A DNA stretch of 15,412 nt from NCBI RefSeq assembly GCF_030454045.1, contig NZ_JAKDJE010000071.1, positions 1 through 15,412 on the forward strand. The letters are read 5' to 3'. Of this stretch, positions 1 through 8,541 are shown one piece after another (position 1 is the first letter of the stretch; every line of letters begins with the position of its first letter). The position numbers and the translations under genes are program-made. The notes under the pieces are model-generated. The model was given only the letters and a program-made list of their open reading frames with translations, did not search any database and was not told the DNA's origin. Source of the stretch: Psychrobacter sp. (lineage in GTDB: Bacteria > Pseudomonadota > Gammaproteobacteria > Pseudomonadales > Moraxellaceae).

Positions 1-273
1 GGTAACCCGCCTCTTCAGTTTGATTTGCTTATTTCAAGTTGAGAGTGGGGTATATAAAATAAGGATGTTTTTATAAACCTGACTACTGCCTAAAATGATG
101 CTATCACTGCGCTTTTTGTATATTGCTATTATTATGCACGGCTGTGTTCTATTAATTTATACCTATCTATAAGGCAATATAGGATTATTATAGCGAATTC
201 CGAGGGCACTCAAATGGGTATGATGTGTGGTTTAGGTTATCTAGATCAGATAACTGAGCATCGCTATCTTAGC

Positions 274-1956
274 CTAAACGGTACTCGCTTTTAGCAATTG
301 CTGAGCATAGGGATGCTGGGGACGATTAAAGATATCTTCGGTGCATCCAGACTCTACGCATACGCCTTGTTTGAGTACCATAATATGCTGACATAGTGCG
401 CGGACTACTTTGAGATCATGACTGATAAAGACATAGCTGACTTGCTGCTTTTGTTGAATTTCACGCAATAAACTGACCACTGTTACCTGCGTGGTACTGT
501 CAAGCGCAGAGGTAGGCTCGTCCAATATGAGTAGACTTGGTTTCATGATGAGTGCGCGCGCCAGTGCCACCCGTTGACGCTGCCCACCTGACAGCTCATG
601 CGGATAACGCTGCGCAAATACCGAGGGCAAATGGACGGTAGCCAAACTCTCCATCACCGCCTGCTGACGAGCCACCTTATCGACGCCTTGTACCAGCAGT
701 CCCTCTTCCACAATTTGCATGACCGTCATGCGCGGGTTGATACTGGCAAAGGGATCTTGAAACACCATCTGAATCTGCGAGCGAAAACTACGCAGCGCTT
801 TTTTGGACAGTGCTGAGATATCTTGCCCATTCACCACTATCTGTCCATGCACTCGTGCTTGATTGCCAAGCAGCTGACTCAGCGCCAGTGCAATGGTGGT
901 TTTGCCAGATCCAGACTCACCGACGATGCCCAATGCCTGCCCTTTTTGCAAGGTCATATCGACAGCTTTGACCGCATCGAACCAGCGTTTTGTACTCCCA
1001 AATAGACTTTTTTCGATTGGGAATTGTACGTTGAGATTGCTCACTTTTAATACAGTTGATGGTCCATCTACATGATCTGCTACTGGCTGTAGCGCTTGAC
1101 CGAAGTCTTGCTGAATGAGCGTGCAAGTATAATCTGCTTTAGGTTGATTAAAGACCGCCGACGTTTGACCCTGCTCAATCGTTTGACCTTGGCGCATCAC
1201 GATAACCTCGTCGCTATAACGCCTGACTAGATTGAGATCATGGCTGATTAATATCATCGCCATACTGTGCTTGCGTTTAAGATCATCTAGTAGGGCCAAA
1301 ATCTCATGCTGTAATGTCACATCAAGCGCAGTGGTTGGCTCATCAGCGATCAAGATATCAGGCTGCTGAGCTAAAGCCATCGCAATCATTACTCGCTGAC
1401 GCTGACCGCCTGATAACTCATGTGGATAGCGACTCAACTTGTCAGCAGGATCGGTGATATTGACATCATTTAGCAAGTCAATGCTGGTGTCTCGCCACTC
1501 CTTTTTGGGTATACCACTTAAACGCAGCGACTCAGCAATTTGTTTGGCAACGGTATGCAGTGGATTTAGCGCTGTCATCGGCTCTTGAAATACCATACCG
1601 ATACGCTGACCACGAATAGGACGTAGTGCGGCATTACGCGATTTATCATTCGCTATTGGTAATTGCGACATGCCTGCGGCACTTGCCAGTTGCACTTTAC
1701 CCCTAATCGTCAAACTCTCTGGTAGCAGACCCAGTAGTGCAAGACTGGCAATCGATTTGCCAGATCCTGACTCACCAACGATAGCTAGGGTCTGCCCTTG
1801 TCTTAACTCATATGACAGCGCATTAACCAGCTGGACACCAGTAGCGGTTGTGATACTAAGGCTATCTACCGTCAGCATGAGCTTATTTTGCGCGCGCTTA
1901 ATATCAGGTGCGTGTGAAGCGTTATGTTGCTCGGTAGACACAATATTATCGGTCAT
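274..1956 (-). CDS. yejF: Peptide ABC transporter, double ATP-binding protein YejF
   Basis: This is the cytoplasmic ATPase of the YejABEF oligopeptide importer; it powers uptake through YejB and YejE. Two complete nucleotide-binding domains are fused. Domain 1 has Walker A GESGSGKS (61-68), Q-loop Q124, signature LSGGQ (181-185), Walker B ILIADEP (201-207) and H239. Domain 2 has GESGSGKT (346-353), Q400, LSGGQ (455-459), LLILDEP (475-481) and H513. All catalytic motifs are intact, so both sites should hydrolyse ATP. The frame stays open upstream to 2001, but I choose the ATG at 1956: it lies one base after the yejE stop, has a GAGG about 10 bases upstream, and gives 560 residues, close to the family size plus a short polar N-terminal extension. 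A start at 2001 would overlap yejE by 44 bases. It is translationally coupled to yejE and is the last gene of the transport operon. Dpp/Opp-type fused ATPases are the alternative, but YejB and YejE next door fix the identity. Confidence 0.93.
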   Translation of the reverse strand: MTDNIVSTEQHNASHAPDIKRAQNKLMLTVDSLSITTATGVQLVNALSYELRQGQTLAIVGESGSGKSIASLALLGLLPESLTIRGKVQLASAAGMSQLPIANDKSRNAALRPIRGQRIGMVFQEPMTALNPLHTVAKQIAESLRLSGIPKKEWRDTSIDLLNDVNITDPADKLSRYPHELSGGQRQRVMIAMALAQQPDILIADEPTTALDVTLQHEILALLDDLKRKHSMAMILISHDLNLVRRYSDEVIVMRQGQTIEQGQTSAVFNQPKADYTCTLIQQDFGQALQPVADHVDGPSTVLKVSNLNVQFPIEKSLFGSTKRWFDAVKAVDMTLQKGQALGIVGESGSGKTTIALALSQLLGNQARVHGQIVVNGQDISALSKKALRSFRSQIQMVFQDPFASINPRMTVMQIVEEGLLVQGVDKVARQQAVMESLATVHLPSVFAQRYPHELSGGQRQRVALARALIMKPSLLILDEPTSALDSTTQVTVVSLLREIQQKQQVSYVFISHDLKVVRALCQHIMVLKQGVCVESGCTEDIFNRPQHPYAQQLLKASTV

Positions 1957-1957
1957 A

Positions 1958-3079
1958 TCAAGAGCGCCTCGGGTCAAACGCATCACGCAGTGCTTCGCCA
2001 ACGAAGATGAGCAATGACAAAATAAAAGTCAGACTAAAAAATCCTGACAAGGCGAGCCAAGGGGCATCAAGGTTGTTTTTCCCTTGTACCATCAGCTCAC
2101 CTAAAGACGGTGAGCCAGGCGGCAACCCATAACCCAAAAAATCCAGCGCAGTCAACGCAATGATATTAGCCGTTAACATGAAAGGGAGCTGAGATAAACT
2201 TGAAGCAAGCGCATTGGGCAGAATATGTCTGAGCATGATTTGGCTATCAGAGACACCAAGATTGCGCGCAGCGCGCACATAATCAAAATTACGAGCACGC
2301 AAAAACTCTGCTCGTACCAAACCAACCAACCCCATCCAGCCAAATAACAGCATCATGGCGAATAGCATGATAATACTGGGACTAAATAAACTGACTAAGA
2401 TAATAATCATAAATAGCTGAGGCATACCGCCCCACACTTCCATGAATCGCTGCCCTGCCAGATCTACCCAGCCGCCATAGTAGCCCTGTATTGCACCAAC
2501 GATAATCCCAATCAGAGCACCAGCGAGTGTCAATGCCAGACCAAACAAAAGTGATACTCGCATACCATAAAGTATCCGTGTCAGCACATCGCGCCCCATA
2601 TCATCAGTGCCAAGCCAGTTCTGAGCGTTTGGAGCCGCTGGATAAGGCAGACCAAGCTCGACATTGGGTGTCTGATCAGCAAACGGAATAGGCGGCATTA
2701 TATAAAACCCTTGCTCATCAATCAGCGACTGCACTGCAGGATCTTTATAATTGGTTTCGGTCTCAAATACACCGCCAAATGTCGTTTCAGGATAGGCCTT
2801 TAATACCGGAAAATAATAATCGCCTTGATATTGCACTAATAAGGGTTTGTCGTTGGCAATGACATTGGCCGCCATACAGATGACAAATATCACTGCAAAA
2901 ACAAACAGTGATATCACCCCAAGACGATTTTGGCGAAAGCGATTTAAACGCGCTTGCCAAATGGGGTTTAAGCGCTGCTTTTTCGGTAGCGCTACCTGAG
3001 GACTGTGCTCAGGTGTTGGTACATTATCTGATTCACTATTAAAATTATTAGTCTTTGATGAAGATTGATTATTTGACAT
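1958..3079 (-). CDS. yejE: Peptide ABC transporter permease YejE
   Basis: This is the second inner-membrane permease of the YejABEF peptide importer. It has 373 residues, about 30 more than the E. coli protein; the excess is a polar Ser/Asn-rich N-terminal tail (residues 1-33) before the conserved start near LNPIWQARLNRFRQNRLG. A first membrane segment (about 55-75) is followed by a periplasmic loop containing ANDKPLLVQY and the NWLGTDDMGRDVL motif typical of DppC/OppC-type permeases. The binding-protein-dependent transport domain follows, with about five membrane helices and an EAA loop (RAARNLGVSDSQIMLRHILPNA) that contacts the ATPase. The C-terminus GEALRDAFDPRR is characteristic of YejE. 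The ATG overlaps the yejB stop by one base (TAATG) with GAGGG about 9 bases upstream, which implies translational coupling and co-transcription with yejB and yejF. Confidence 0.94.
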   Translation of the reverse strand: MSNNQSSSKTNNFNSESDNVPTPEHSPQVALPKKQRLNPIWQARLNRFRQNRLGVISLFVFAVIFVICMAANVIANDKPLLVQYQGDYYFPVLKAYPETTFGGVFETETNYKDPAVQSLIDEQGFYIMPPIPFADQTPNVELGLPYPAAPNAQNWLGTDDMGRDVLTRILYGMRVSLLFGLALTLAGALIGIIVGAIQGYYGGWVDLAGQRFMEVWGGMPQLFMIIILVSLFSPSIIMLFAMMLLFGWMGLVGLVRAEFLRARNFDYVRAARNLGVSDSQIMLRHILPNALASSLSQLPFMLTANIIALTALDFLGYGLPPGSPSLGELMVQGKNNLDAPWLALSGFFSLTFILSLLIFVGEALRDAFDPRRS

Positions 3080-4149
3080 TAGCGGCCCTCAAAATCAATA
3101 CGGGGATCAATTAAGTGATAGCTTAAGTCGCTGATTAATTGCAGTAGCAGCCCTACCAAGGTGAAGATAAATAGCGTGCCAAATATCACAGGATAGTCGC
3201 GTTGTTGAATGGCCTCAAAACCTAACAACCCCAACCCATCTAGTTTAAAGATAATCTCAATCAAAAAGTTACCGGCAAAGAAGATACCAACGATAGCGGC
3301 TGGGATACCTGCGATGATAATTAACATTGCATTGCGAAATACATGACCATACAACACCTGACGCTCACCCAGTCCCTTTGCGCGAGCGGTCAATACATAC
3401 TGCTTACTCAGCTCTTCTAAAAAGCTAAATTTGGTCAGATACGTCAAGCCCGCAAAACCCCCTACGGTACTCGCCAGCAGCGGTAGTGCCAAATGCCAAA
3501 AGTAATCTTTCACTTTGCCAAGCGCGCTGAGTTGGTCAAAATTCTCAGACGTAAGACCCTGTAGTGGAAAAATATTCCAGTAACTACCGCCTGCAAAAAA
3601 CACCAGTAAAATCACCGCAAAGACAAACACAGGTATGGCATGTCCGATAGCCAGCAGCATGGCAGTGGCTTTATCAACCCCTGAGCCATGATGCATCGCT
3701 TTATACACGCCCAGTGGAATGGCAATTATATAAATAAGCAGCGTACTCCAAAGACCAAGCGATATCGAGACTGGTAGCTTCTCTATAATGAGATCGGTCA
3801 CCGACTGTCCTTTAAAAAACGACTCACCAAAATCTAACTGAGCGTAGTTCTTTAACATAAGCCAAAATCGCTCGGGCGCAGATTTATCAAAACCATATTG
3901 AGCATTAATAGCAGCGACCATTTCCTCAGAGAGACCGCGCGTACCTTGATAAGTGCTGTCATTGCCACCTGCACTGCCCGCACCAATATTAGCACCAAGC
4001 GCGTTGTCTTTTGCGCCCTGCTCGATCAGCGCCAACTGCTGCTCAACAGGTCCGCCAGGCGCAGCTTGCACGATCACAAAGTTGGCAAGCAATATCAAAA
4101 ATAGTGTCGGCAATATCAGTAGTAGTCTTTTTACGATATAACGACCCAT
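3079..4149 (-). CDS. yejB: Peptide ABC transporter permease YejB
   Basis: This is the first inner-membrane permease of the YejABEF importer, pairing with YejE to form the channel. At 356 residues it matches the family length. The N-terminus (GRYIVKRLLLILPTLF) is the first membrane helix. It is followed by a periplasmic region with APGGPVEQ and a Gly/Ala-rich stretch ending in GTRGLSEEM, then GFDKSAPERFW and the FGESFF motif, all as in YejB. Five further hydrophobic helices follow. The EAA loop is ARAKGLGERQVLYGHVFRNA, and the tail DPRIDFEGR matches the E. coli protein. The ATG at 4149 has AGGA about 9 bases upstream. It begins the tight yejB-yejE-yejF block. The gene upstream is gloB, 97 bases away, with no terminator in the gap, so the block may also be read from gloB. 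Confidence 0.95.
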   Translation of the reverse strand: MGRYIVKRLLLILPTLFLILLANFVIVQAAPGGPVEQQLALIEQGAKDNALGANIGAGSAGGNDSTYQGTRGLSEEMVAAINAQYGFDKSAPERFWLMLKNYAQLDFGESFFKGQSVTDLIIEKLPVSISLGLWSTLLIYIIAIPLGVYKAMHHGSGVDKATAMLLAIGHAIPVFVFAVILLVFFAGGSYWNIFPLQGLTSENFDQLSALGKVKDYFWHLALPLLASTVGGFAGLTYLTKFSFLEELSKQYVLTARAKGLGERQVLYGHVFRNAMLIIIAGIPAAIVGIFFAGNFLIEIIFKLDGLGLLGFEAIQQRDYPVIFGTLFIFTLVGLLLQLISDLSYHLIDPRIDFEGR

Positions 4150-4246
4150 ATGGCGACTTCCTAAATAAAGAGAGATGGCGGTGATGACAGCAGTGATTCT
4201 TTGATATTCATGATAGGCACGAAAGCAATGTTTGCCTTAATTCATG

Positions 4247-5026
4247 TTAAAAGTTATTTTTAAGCTCACGTAACGCTGCAAATACTGCCAAAGAGCTATC
4301 ATCCTCGAGTGCTACTTTCGATTTGACCCCTGCAATCACGCTTGGTTTTTGTGTGCGTAAAAACACATTGATAGCGCGCTCATGCTCTAGAGTGACGGGC
4401 AATGTTGGCATACCTTGTGCCGTTTCTGCTTCCGCTTGTGCCAGTGCTTGTTGCATGGCTTCATTGTCAGGTTCAATAGACAGCCCAAACCGTAGATTGC
4501 TCGCTGTATATTCGTGCGCAGGATATAGCAGTGTCTCATCAGACAATTCATTTAGACGCTTAAAACTATCATGCAATTGCTCAATCGTACCCGTAAAGAC
4601 ACGTCCACAGCCAGCACTAAACAACGTATCCCCACAGAAACAATGCTTTTGACCTTCAATATCTAAGATATACGCCATATGGCTGGCGGTATGTCCTGAG
4701 ACATCCCAAACTTGTGCTGAGCAGCCCCATGCACTGACTGTGCTGCCATCCTTTATGGTTTGATCTTCATCAACCCCATGCTCACTATGCGCCACCAGAT
4801 GGGTCATGGGATACGACTCTTGTAGTCCTGCAACGCCGCCAATATGATCATGATGATGATGCGTGGTCCAAATCGAGGTAAGCTCTAGCTCGTGCTTGTC
4901 TAGATAATCAATAACTGGCTCGGCTTGACCTGGATCAATAACAATGGCCTGCTTATTATTTTCATTAATTAAGGTCCAGATATAATTATCATTAAATGCT
5001 TTGATCGGGTGAATACGAATACTCAT
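4247..5026 (-). CDS. gloB: Hydroxyacylglutathione hydrolase (glyoxalase II)
   Basis: GloB hydrolyses S-D-lactoylglutathione to D-lactate and glutathione, the second step of glutathione-dependent methylglyoxal detoxification in the cytosol. The protein has 259 residues, normal for the family. The metallo-beta-lactamase fold carries the metal-binding motif THHHHDHIGG with H56, H58, D60 and H61. The other ligands are H112 (SGHTASH), D133 (CGDTLFSAGCGR) and H171 (YPAHEYT), so the binuclear centre looks complete. The C-terminal glyoxalase II domain has FLRTQKPS, whose Arg and Lys correspond to glutathione-binding residues of the family. The N-terminal AFNDNYIW is also diagnostic. The ATG at 5026 has AAGGAT upstream. 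The gene sits between yejA and yejB, an unusual place, since yejABEF is contiguous in E. coli. The gap to yejA is 138 bases and to yejB 97 bases, with no clear terminator in either. Confidence 0.96.
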   Translation of the reverse strand: MSIRIHPIKAFNDNYIWTLINENNKQAIVIDPGQAEPVIDYLDKHELELTSIWTTHHHHDHIGGVAGLQESYPMTHLVAHSEHGVDEDQTIKDGSTVSAWGCSAQVWDVSGHTASHMAYILDIEGQKHCFCGDTLFSAGCGRVFTGTIEQLHDSFKRLNELSDETLLYPAHEYTASNLRFGLSIEPDNEAMQQALAQAEAETAQGMPTLPVTLEHERAINVFLRTQKPSVIAGVKSKVALEDDSSLAVFAALRELKNNF

Positions 5027-5164
5027 GGCAAATCCTTACTAGTAGTTATTTTTTTGGCTCATTATTTTAGAATTATTTGGTATCGCTTTTATGTGGCTCT
5101 TGTCTAAAAACGATCGTTTATGTGTTTAGCAGTGCTTCCTTATCGATTTACTGAGACAGCCTAC

Positions 5165-6997
5165 TCACTGCTTCAAATACTTATTAACGCGCTGTTCTGC
5201 CTCTTTATCCACCCACCAATAGTCGATACCAACGGCATTGGTTGGGAGTTTTTCTGTATGGCGATATTGATCCCAGTAAGCGACATTGGTGCCAGACTTG
5301 CCATATAGTGGGACGACATAGTGACCCGCTCGCAGCAACCGATCAAGCACCTGCGTATAGAGCACAATCTCATCGCGACTTGAGGCGTTGCTAATCGCAG
5401 CAACGATCTCATCGATAGCAGCATTTTTGATACCGGCGCTATTATGATTGCCTGGCTCATCAGCCGCGGCGCTACCCCAGTATGCTGATTGCTCGGCACC
5501 AGGCGATAGGCTTTGGGCAAATACATCTACCACCATATCATAATCAAAACTGCGCATACGCTCATAATATTGGGGTCCGTCCACTTGGCGCAAGGTTGCA
5601 TCAAACCCCAAGCGTATTAGATTGCGGATATAAGGCAGCAAAACACGGCCCATGGTATCACCTGCCATCAAAATCTCAATCTGAGCGGGCTTGCCATTAG
5701 GCTGATAGAGCATCATATTGTCATAATAAAAACCAGCTTCTAACAACAACTTGCGAGCTTTTAGTAATCCTTGTCGATTAAAACCGTTACCGTCGCTGGT
5801 AGGCAGCTGCCACTCTGTTAAAACTTCTTGTCGTTGAATGGGTTCAAGCTCTGATAACAATGGCGTTAACACTTGCATCTCTGCATCAGAGGGTGTGCCT
5901 GTTGCCGCAAGCTCTGAGCCATGAAAAAAGCTTTGTAGACGCTCGTACTGTCCATGAAACAAGGTCTTATTCATCCATTCAAAATCGTAAGCGGCGCTCA
6001 GTGCTTGGCGAACTCGAATGTCTTGAAAGAGGGGACGACGCATATTCATGACCAAAGCCTGCATCGGGACAGGGTTTTGACTGGCGATCGTCTCTTTTTT
6101 GATCAGTCCTGCTTTAACCGCAGGGAAGTTATAACCCGTAACCCAATTGGACGCTCTATTTTCGGGACGAAAGCGGTACTGACCAGACTTAAACCCTTCA
6201 AAAGCAATCTCATCACTTTGATAATAGACAAACTTAATTATGTCAAAATTATATCGACCACGATTGACCATCAAATCACGGCCCCAATAGTTGGGATCGC
6301 GTATGTAGCTTACTGAACGACCTGCATCAGCGCGCCCCAATTTATAGGGCCCACTACCCATCAGTGGCGTCAGACTGATTTTTTCAAAATTTGTATCGAT
6401 TGAGGATTTGGCAAAGACAGGAAACTGCCCAACGGTTAATAAAATCTCTTTGTTATCAGCAGAGGCAAACACAAACTTGACTCGTTGCTCATCAAGGATC
6501 TGAACGGCTTTGATATCAGCCAGATAGCTACGAATAGACATGGGGCCTTTGTTTAAAATTGCCTCAAAGGTCGCTTTGACATCACGACTGGTCACAGGCG
6601 TCCCATCCCAAAAACGGGCCGCAGGATTGATACGGTAGACAATCCAGCTGGTATCGTCTGGATCATAGGTCACCTTGCTTGCCAGCTGCGGATACATGGT
6701 AAACGCTTCATTTAACGAACCTGTCATCAAGGTATCATACAGATAGTCGGTGCCAATCATTGGCACGCCCGTGGTCATCCATTTATTGGCACTGTTAAAG
6801 GTACCGCGCGCATCTAGCGACAGCGTACCGCCTGACGGCGCTTCTGGATTGGCATAGGGCATGTAAGGCGCGTTAATGTATTTCGTAGGACTGTTATATC
6901 CAAGCGCAGTCGTTGTGATTGGCGCGGCGATACCACTAGGTATCCAGCTGACGGTTATGGTTAGCAAAGCAGCTTTGAGCAGAGTATTTTTTATCAT
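5165..6997 (-). CDS. yejA: Peptide ABC transporter substrate-binding protein YejA
   Basis: YejA is the periplasmic solute-binding protein (SBP family 5) that captures peptides for YejBEF. In known relatives the substrates include microcin C, other oligopeptides and cell-wall peptides; the ligand here cannot be read from sequence. I place the start at the ATG at 6997, giving 610 residues and a proper signal peptide: MIKNTLLK, a hydrophobic core, then cleavage near SGIA-AP (residue 24). Its only Shine-Dalgarno-like GGAG is about 15 bases upstream, rather far, so the ATG at 7018 (seven residues longer) remains possible. The longer frame up to 7069 would add a non-signal-like tail. Family features are RFWDGTPVTSRDVKATFEAI in the first lobe, a glycine-rich SGPYKLG segment, and a C-terminal AVGIDYWWVD block typical of YejA. 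A terminator at 7205-7246 isolates it from serC, so it should have its own promoter, which I could not assign. Confidence 0.92.
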   Translation of the reverse strand: MIKNTLLKAALLTITVSWIPSGIAAPITTTALGYNSPTKYINAPYMPYANPEAPSGGTLSLDARGTFNSANKWMTTGVPMIGTDYLYDTLMTGSLNEAFTMYPQLASKVTYDPDDTSWIVYRINPAARFWDGTPVTSRDVKATFEAILNKGPMSIRSYLADIKAVQILDEQRVKFVFASADNKEILLTVGQFPVFAKSSIDTNFEKISLTPLMGSGPYKLGRADAGRSVSYIRDPNYWGRDLMVNRGRYNFDIIKFVYYQSDEIAFEGFKSGQYRFRPENRASNWVTGYNFPAVKAGLIKKETIASQNPVPMQALVMNMRRPLFQDIRVRQALSAAYDFEWMNKTLFHGQYERLQSFFHGSELAATGTPSDAEMQVLTPLLSELEPIQRQEVLTEWQLPTSDGNGFNRQGLLKARKLLLEAGFYYDNMMLYQPNGKPAQIEILMAGDTMGRVLLPYIRNLIRLGFDATLRQVDGPQYYERMRSFDYDMVVDVFAQSLSPGAEQSAYWGSAAADEPGNHNSAGIKNAAIDEIVAAISNASSRDEIVLYTQVLDRLLRAGHYVVPLYGKSGTNVAYWDQYRHTEKLPTNAVGIDYWWVDKEAEQRVNKYLKQ

Positions 6998-7204
6998 AAT
7001 ATTATGAGTAATCTCCATGCTAACCAATTCAGGGATGAATAATAAGGGCTGACGGCAAAATCGCGCCATGGCAAAATTTTATCATAACAAACTTAGCTTT
7101 TTTAACCTAATGGTTTGCCGTGTTGCATCGCATCGGTACAGTAGCACCAGTCAACAAAATCGATGGATACAAGACAGTTTGGGCAAGCATTATAGACGCG
7201 TATA

Positions 7205-7246
7205 CATAAAAAAGCGCAACCATCATCAGTTGCGCCTTTTTTTATG
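7205..7246. terminator. Bidirectional intrinsic terminator after serC
   Basis: The stem GCGCAAC (7214-7220) pairs with GTTGCGC (7229-7235) around an 8-base loop. It is flanked by an A run on the left and a T run on the right, which extend the helix to CATAAA/TTTATG with one bulged C at 7236. On the minus strand the stem ends in a T run, as needed to stop serC transcripts before yejA. The plus-strand T run means it could also work in the other direction. Confidence 0.9.
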
Positions 7247-7254
7247 TGCTTAAC

Positions 7255-7299
7255 CAGTTATGAGACTTTTAGTTATGAGTCTTTCAGTTATGAGACTTT
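7255..7299. repeat. Three tandem 15-bp repeats just after the serC stop
   Basis: Three exactly adjacent 15-base units occupy 7255-7269, 7270-7284 and 7285-7299, each close to CAGTTATGAGACTTT on the plus strand. Units 1 and 3 are identical; unit 2 differs at two positions. The array starts 7 bases beyond the serC stop codon. Its period keeps the serC reading frame, which stays open after the stop and would encode a repeated LIT-containing pentapeptide until a second stop. Confidence 0.9.
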
Positions 7300-7306
7300 G
7301 TATCAA

Positions 7307-8449
7307 TTATTGATTGGCGTGCTTTTTTTCAAACGCAATCATAAAGTCAACCAGCTGCTGCACCCACTCAAGCGGCACGGCATTGTAGATACTGGCTCGC
7401 ATCCCGCCCACATCGCGATGGCCTTTTAGGTTGAGTAGACCTGCTTTTTCTGACTCTTCTAAGAACACTTTATCAAGGCTACTATCTGCTAAGGTAAAGG
7501 GTACGTTCATGATAGAGCGATACTGAGGATCGACTGGGTTGTTATAAAAACTGCTGTCATCAATTGTTTTGTAGAGCAGATCTGCTTTTTGTTGATTGAT
7601 TTTGCCGATAGCCGCCACACCGCCCTGCGCTTCTAACCAATCAAATACCAGTCCTGCTAAATACCAAGAGTACGTCGCTGGTGTGTTAGACATAGATTCT
7701 TTATCTGCTTGGTGCTCATAGTTCAGTAGCATAGGACACCACTCACTTGCCTGCCCCAACAGATCATCACGGATGATTGCAATGACCAATCCTGCAGGAC
7801 CGATGTTCTTTTGGGCACCTGCATAGATCATACCAAATTTAGACACGTCTATCGGCTGTGACAAGATACAAGATGACATATCGGCAATGATTGGCGCGTC
7901 TACTTGTGGCGGCTCAAATATTTGCAACCCATGAATGGTCTCGTTGGCACAGTAGTGAAAATACGCGGCATCGTCACTCACACTCCAATCGCTTTGGGCA
8001 GGTACAGTCGTAAAGTTACCCTCTTTGCCAGTTGCAACCAAGTTAATCTCACCAAGACCAAGCGCTTCATAACGCTGCGCTTCCTTGATCGCTTTACCTG
8101 ACCATGCACCTGTCGTCAAATAATCACCACGTCCACCATTCAACAGGTTCAATGGGATAGCAGAAAACTGTAAGCTGGCGCCGCCTTGCAAAAACAGTAC
8201 TTTATAGTTATCTGGTATCTCCATGAGCGCACGCAGTTTGGCTTCTGCTTTATCAGTGATCGCCATGTACTCTTTGCTACGATGACTGACTTCCATAACC
8301 GATAGACCACGACCTTGCCAATCTAGCAACTCGCTCTGTGCACGTTCTAGCACAGCAGTTGGCATGGTGGCAGGCCCAGCACAAAAATTTGGCAGGCGAT
8401 GCGTTGTATCATTATTGGTGTTGGTGCTAGACGTTGGGGTTGTAGACAT
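7307..8449 (-). CDS. serC: Phosphoserine aminotransferase SerC
   Basis: SerC is a cytosolic pyridoxal-phosphate enzyme. It converts 3-phosphohydroxypyruvate and glutamate to phosphoserine and 2-oxoglutarate in serine synthesis, and performs the matching step (4-phosphohydroxythreonine) in pyridoxal phosphate synthesis. The class V aminotransferase fold is intact: NFCAGPATMP at residues 21-30, the phosphate-binding QGGASLQF (88-95), TGAWSGKA (113-120), the aspartate in ADMSSC (190) and the cofactor lysine K214 in GAQKNIGPAG. I choose the ATG at 8449 over the in-frame GTG at 8455 because AGGA lies 8 bases upstream of the ATG. This gives 380 residues, about 20 more than usual; the excess is a Thr/Ser/Asn-rich N-terminal tail (residues 2-17) before the conserved domain. 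It is probably monocistronic or read from holD, 92 bases upstream, and is closed by the terminator at 7205-7246. Confidence 0.97.
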   Translation of the reverse strand: MSTTPTSSTNTNNDTTHRLPNFCAGPATMPTAVLERAQSELLDWQGRGLSVMEVSHRSKEYMAITDKAEAKLRALMEIPDNYKVLFLQGGASLQFSAIPLNLLNGGRGDYLTTGAWSGKAIKEAQRYEALGLGEINLVATGKEGNFTTVPAQSDWSVSDDAAYFHYCANETIHGLQIFEPPQVDAPIIADMSSCILSQPIDVSKFGMIYAGAQKNIGPAGLVIAIIRDDLLGQASEWCPMLLNYEHQADKESMSNTPATYSWYLAGLVFDWLEAQGGVAAIGKINQQKADLLYKTIDDSSFYNNPVDPQYRSIMNVPFTLADSSLDKVFLEESEKAGLLNLKGHRDVGGMRASIYNAVPLEWVQQLVDFMIAFEKKHANQ

Positions 8450-8541
8450 AATCACAGTCCTAGGTATGATGAAATAAAGAAGCGACCTTTATCTCAGTTT
8501 GTTGATAAAAGAAGTTGTGTCAGTATTGGATTTGGTACGGC

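Noticed and set aside
1..273. Possible short gene (26 codons from an ATG at 214) and an AT-rich leader left of yejF
   Set aside because: The frame is tiny, lacks a convincing ribosome-binding site and runs into the end of yejF. No terminator, RNA or promoter pair could be supported, so the stretch is left unassigned.
598..1126. Plus- and minus-strand open frames inside yejF
   Set aside because: They overlap a full-length, motif-rich ABC ATPase in another frame and encode unrecognisable, Arg/Cys/His-skewed sequence typical of antisense shadows.
7018..7069. Longer N-terminus of YejA starting at 7069
   Set aside because: It would place 24 non-signal residues before a good signal peptide, and no ribosome-binding site precedes the codon at 7069.
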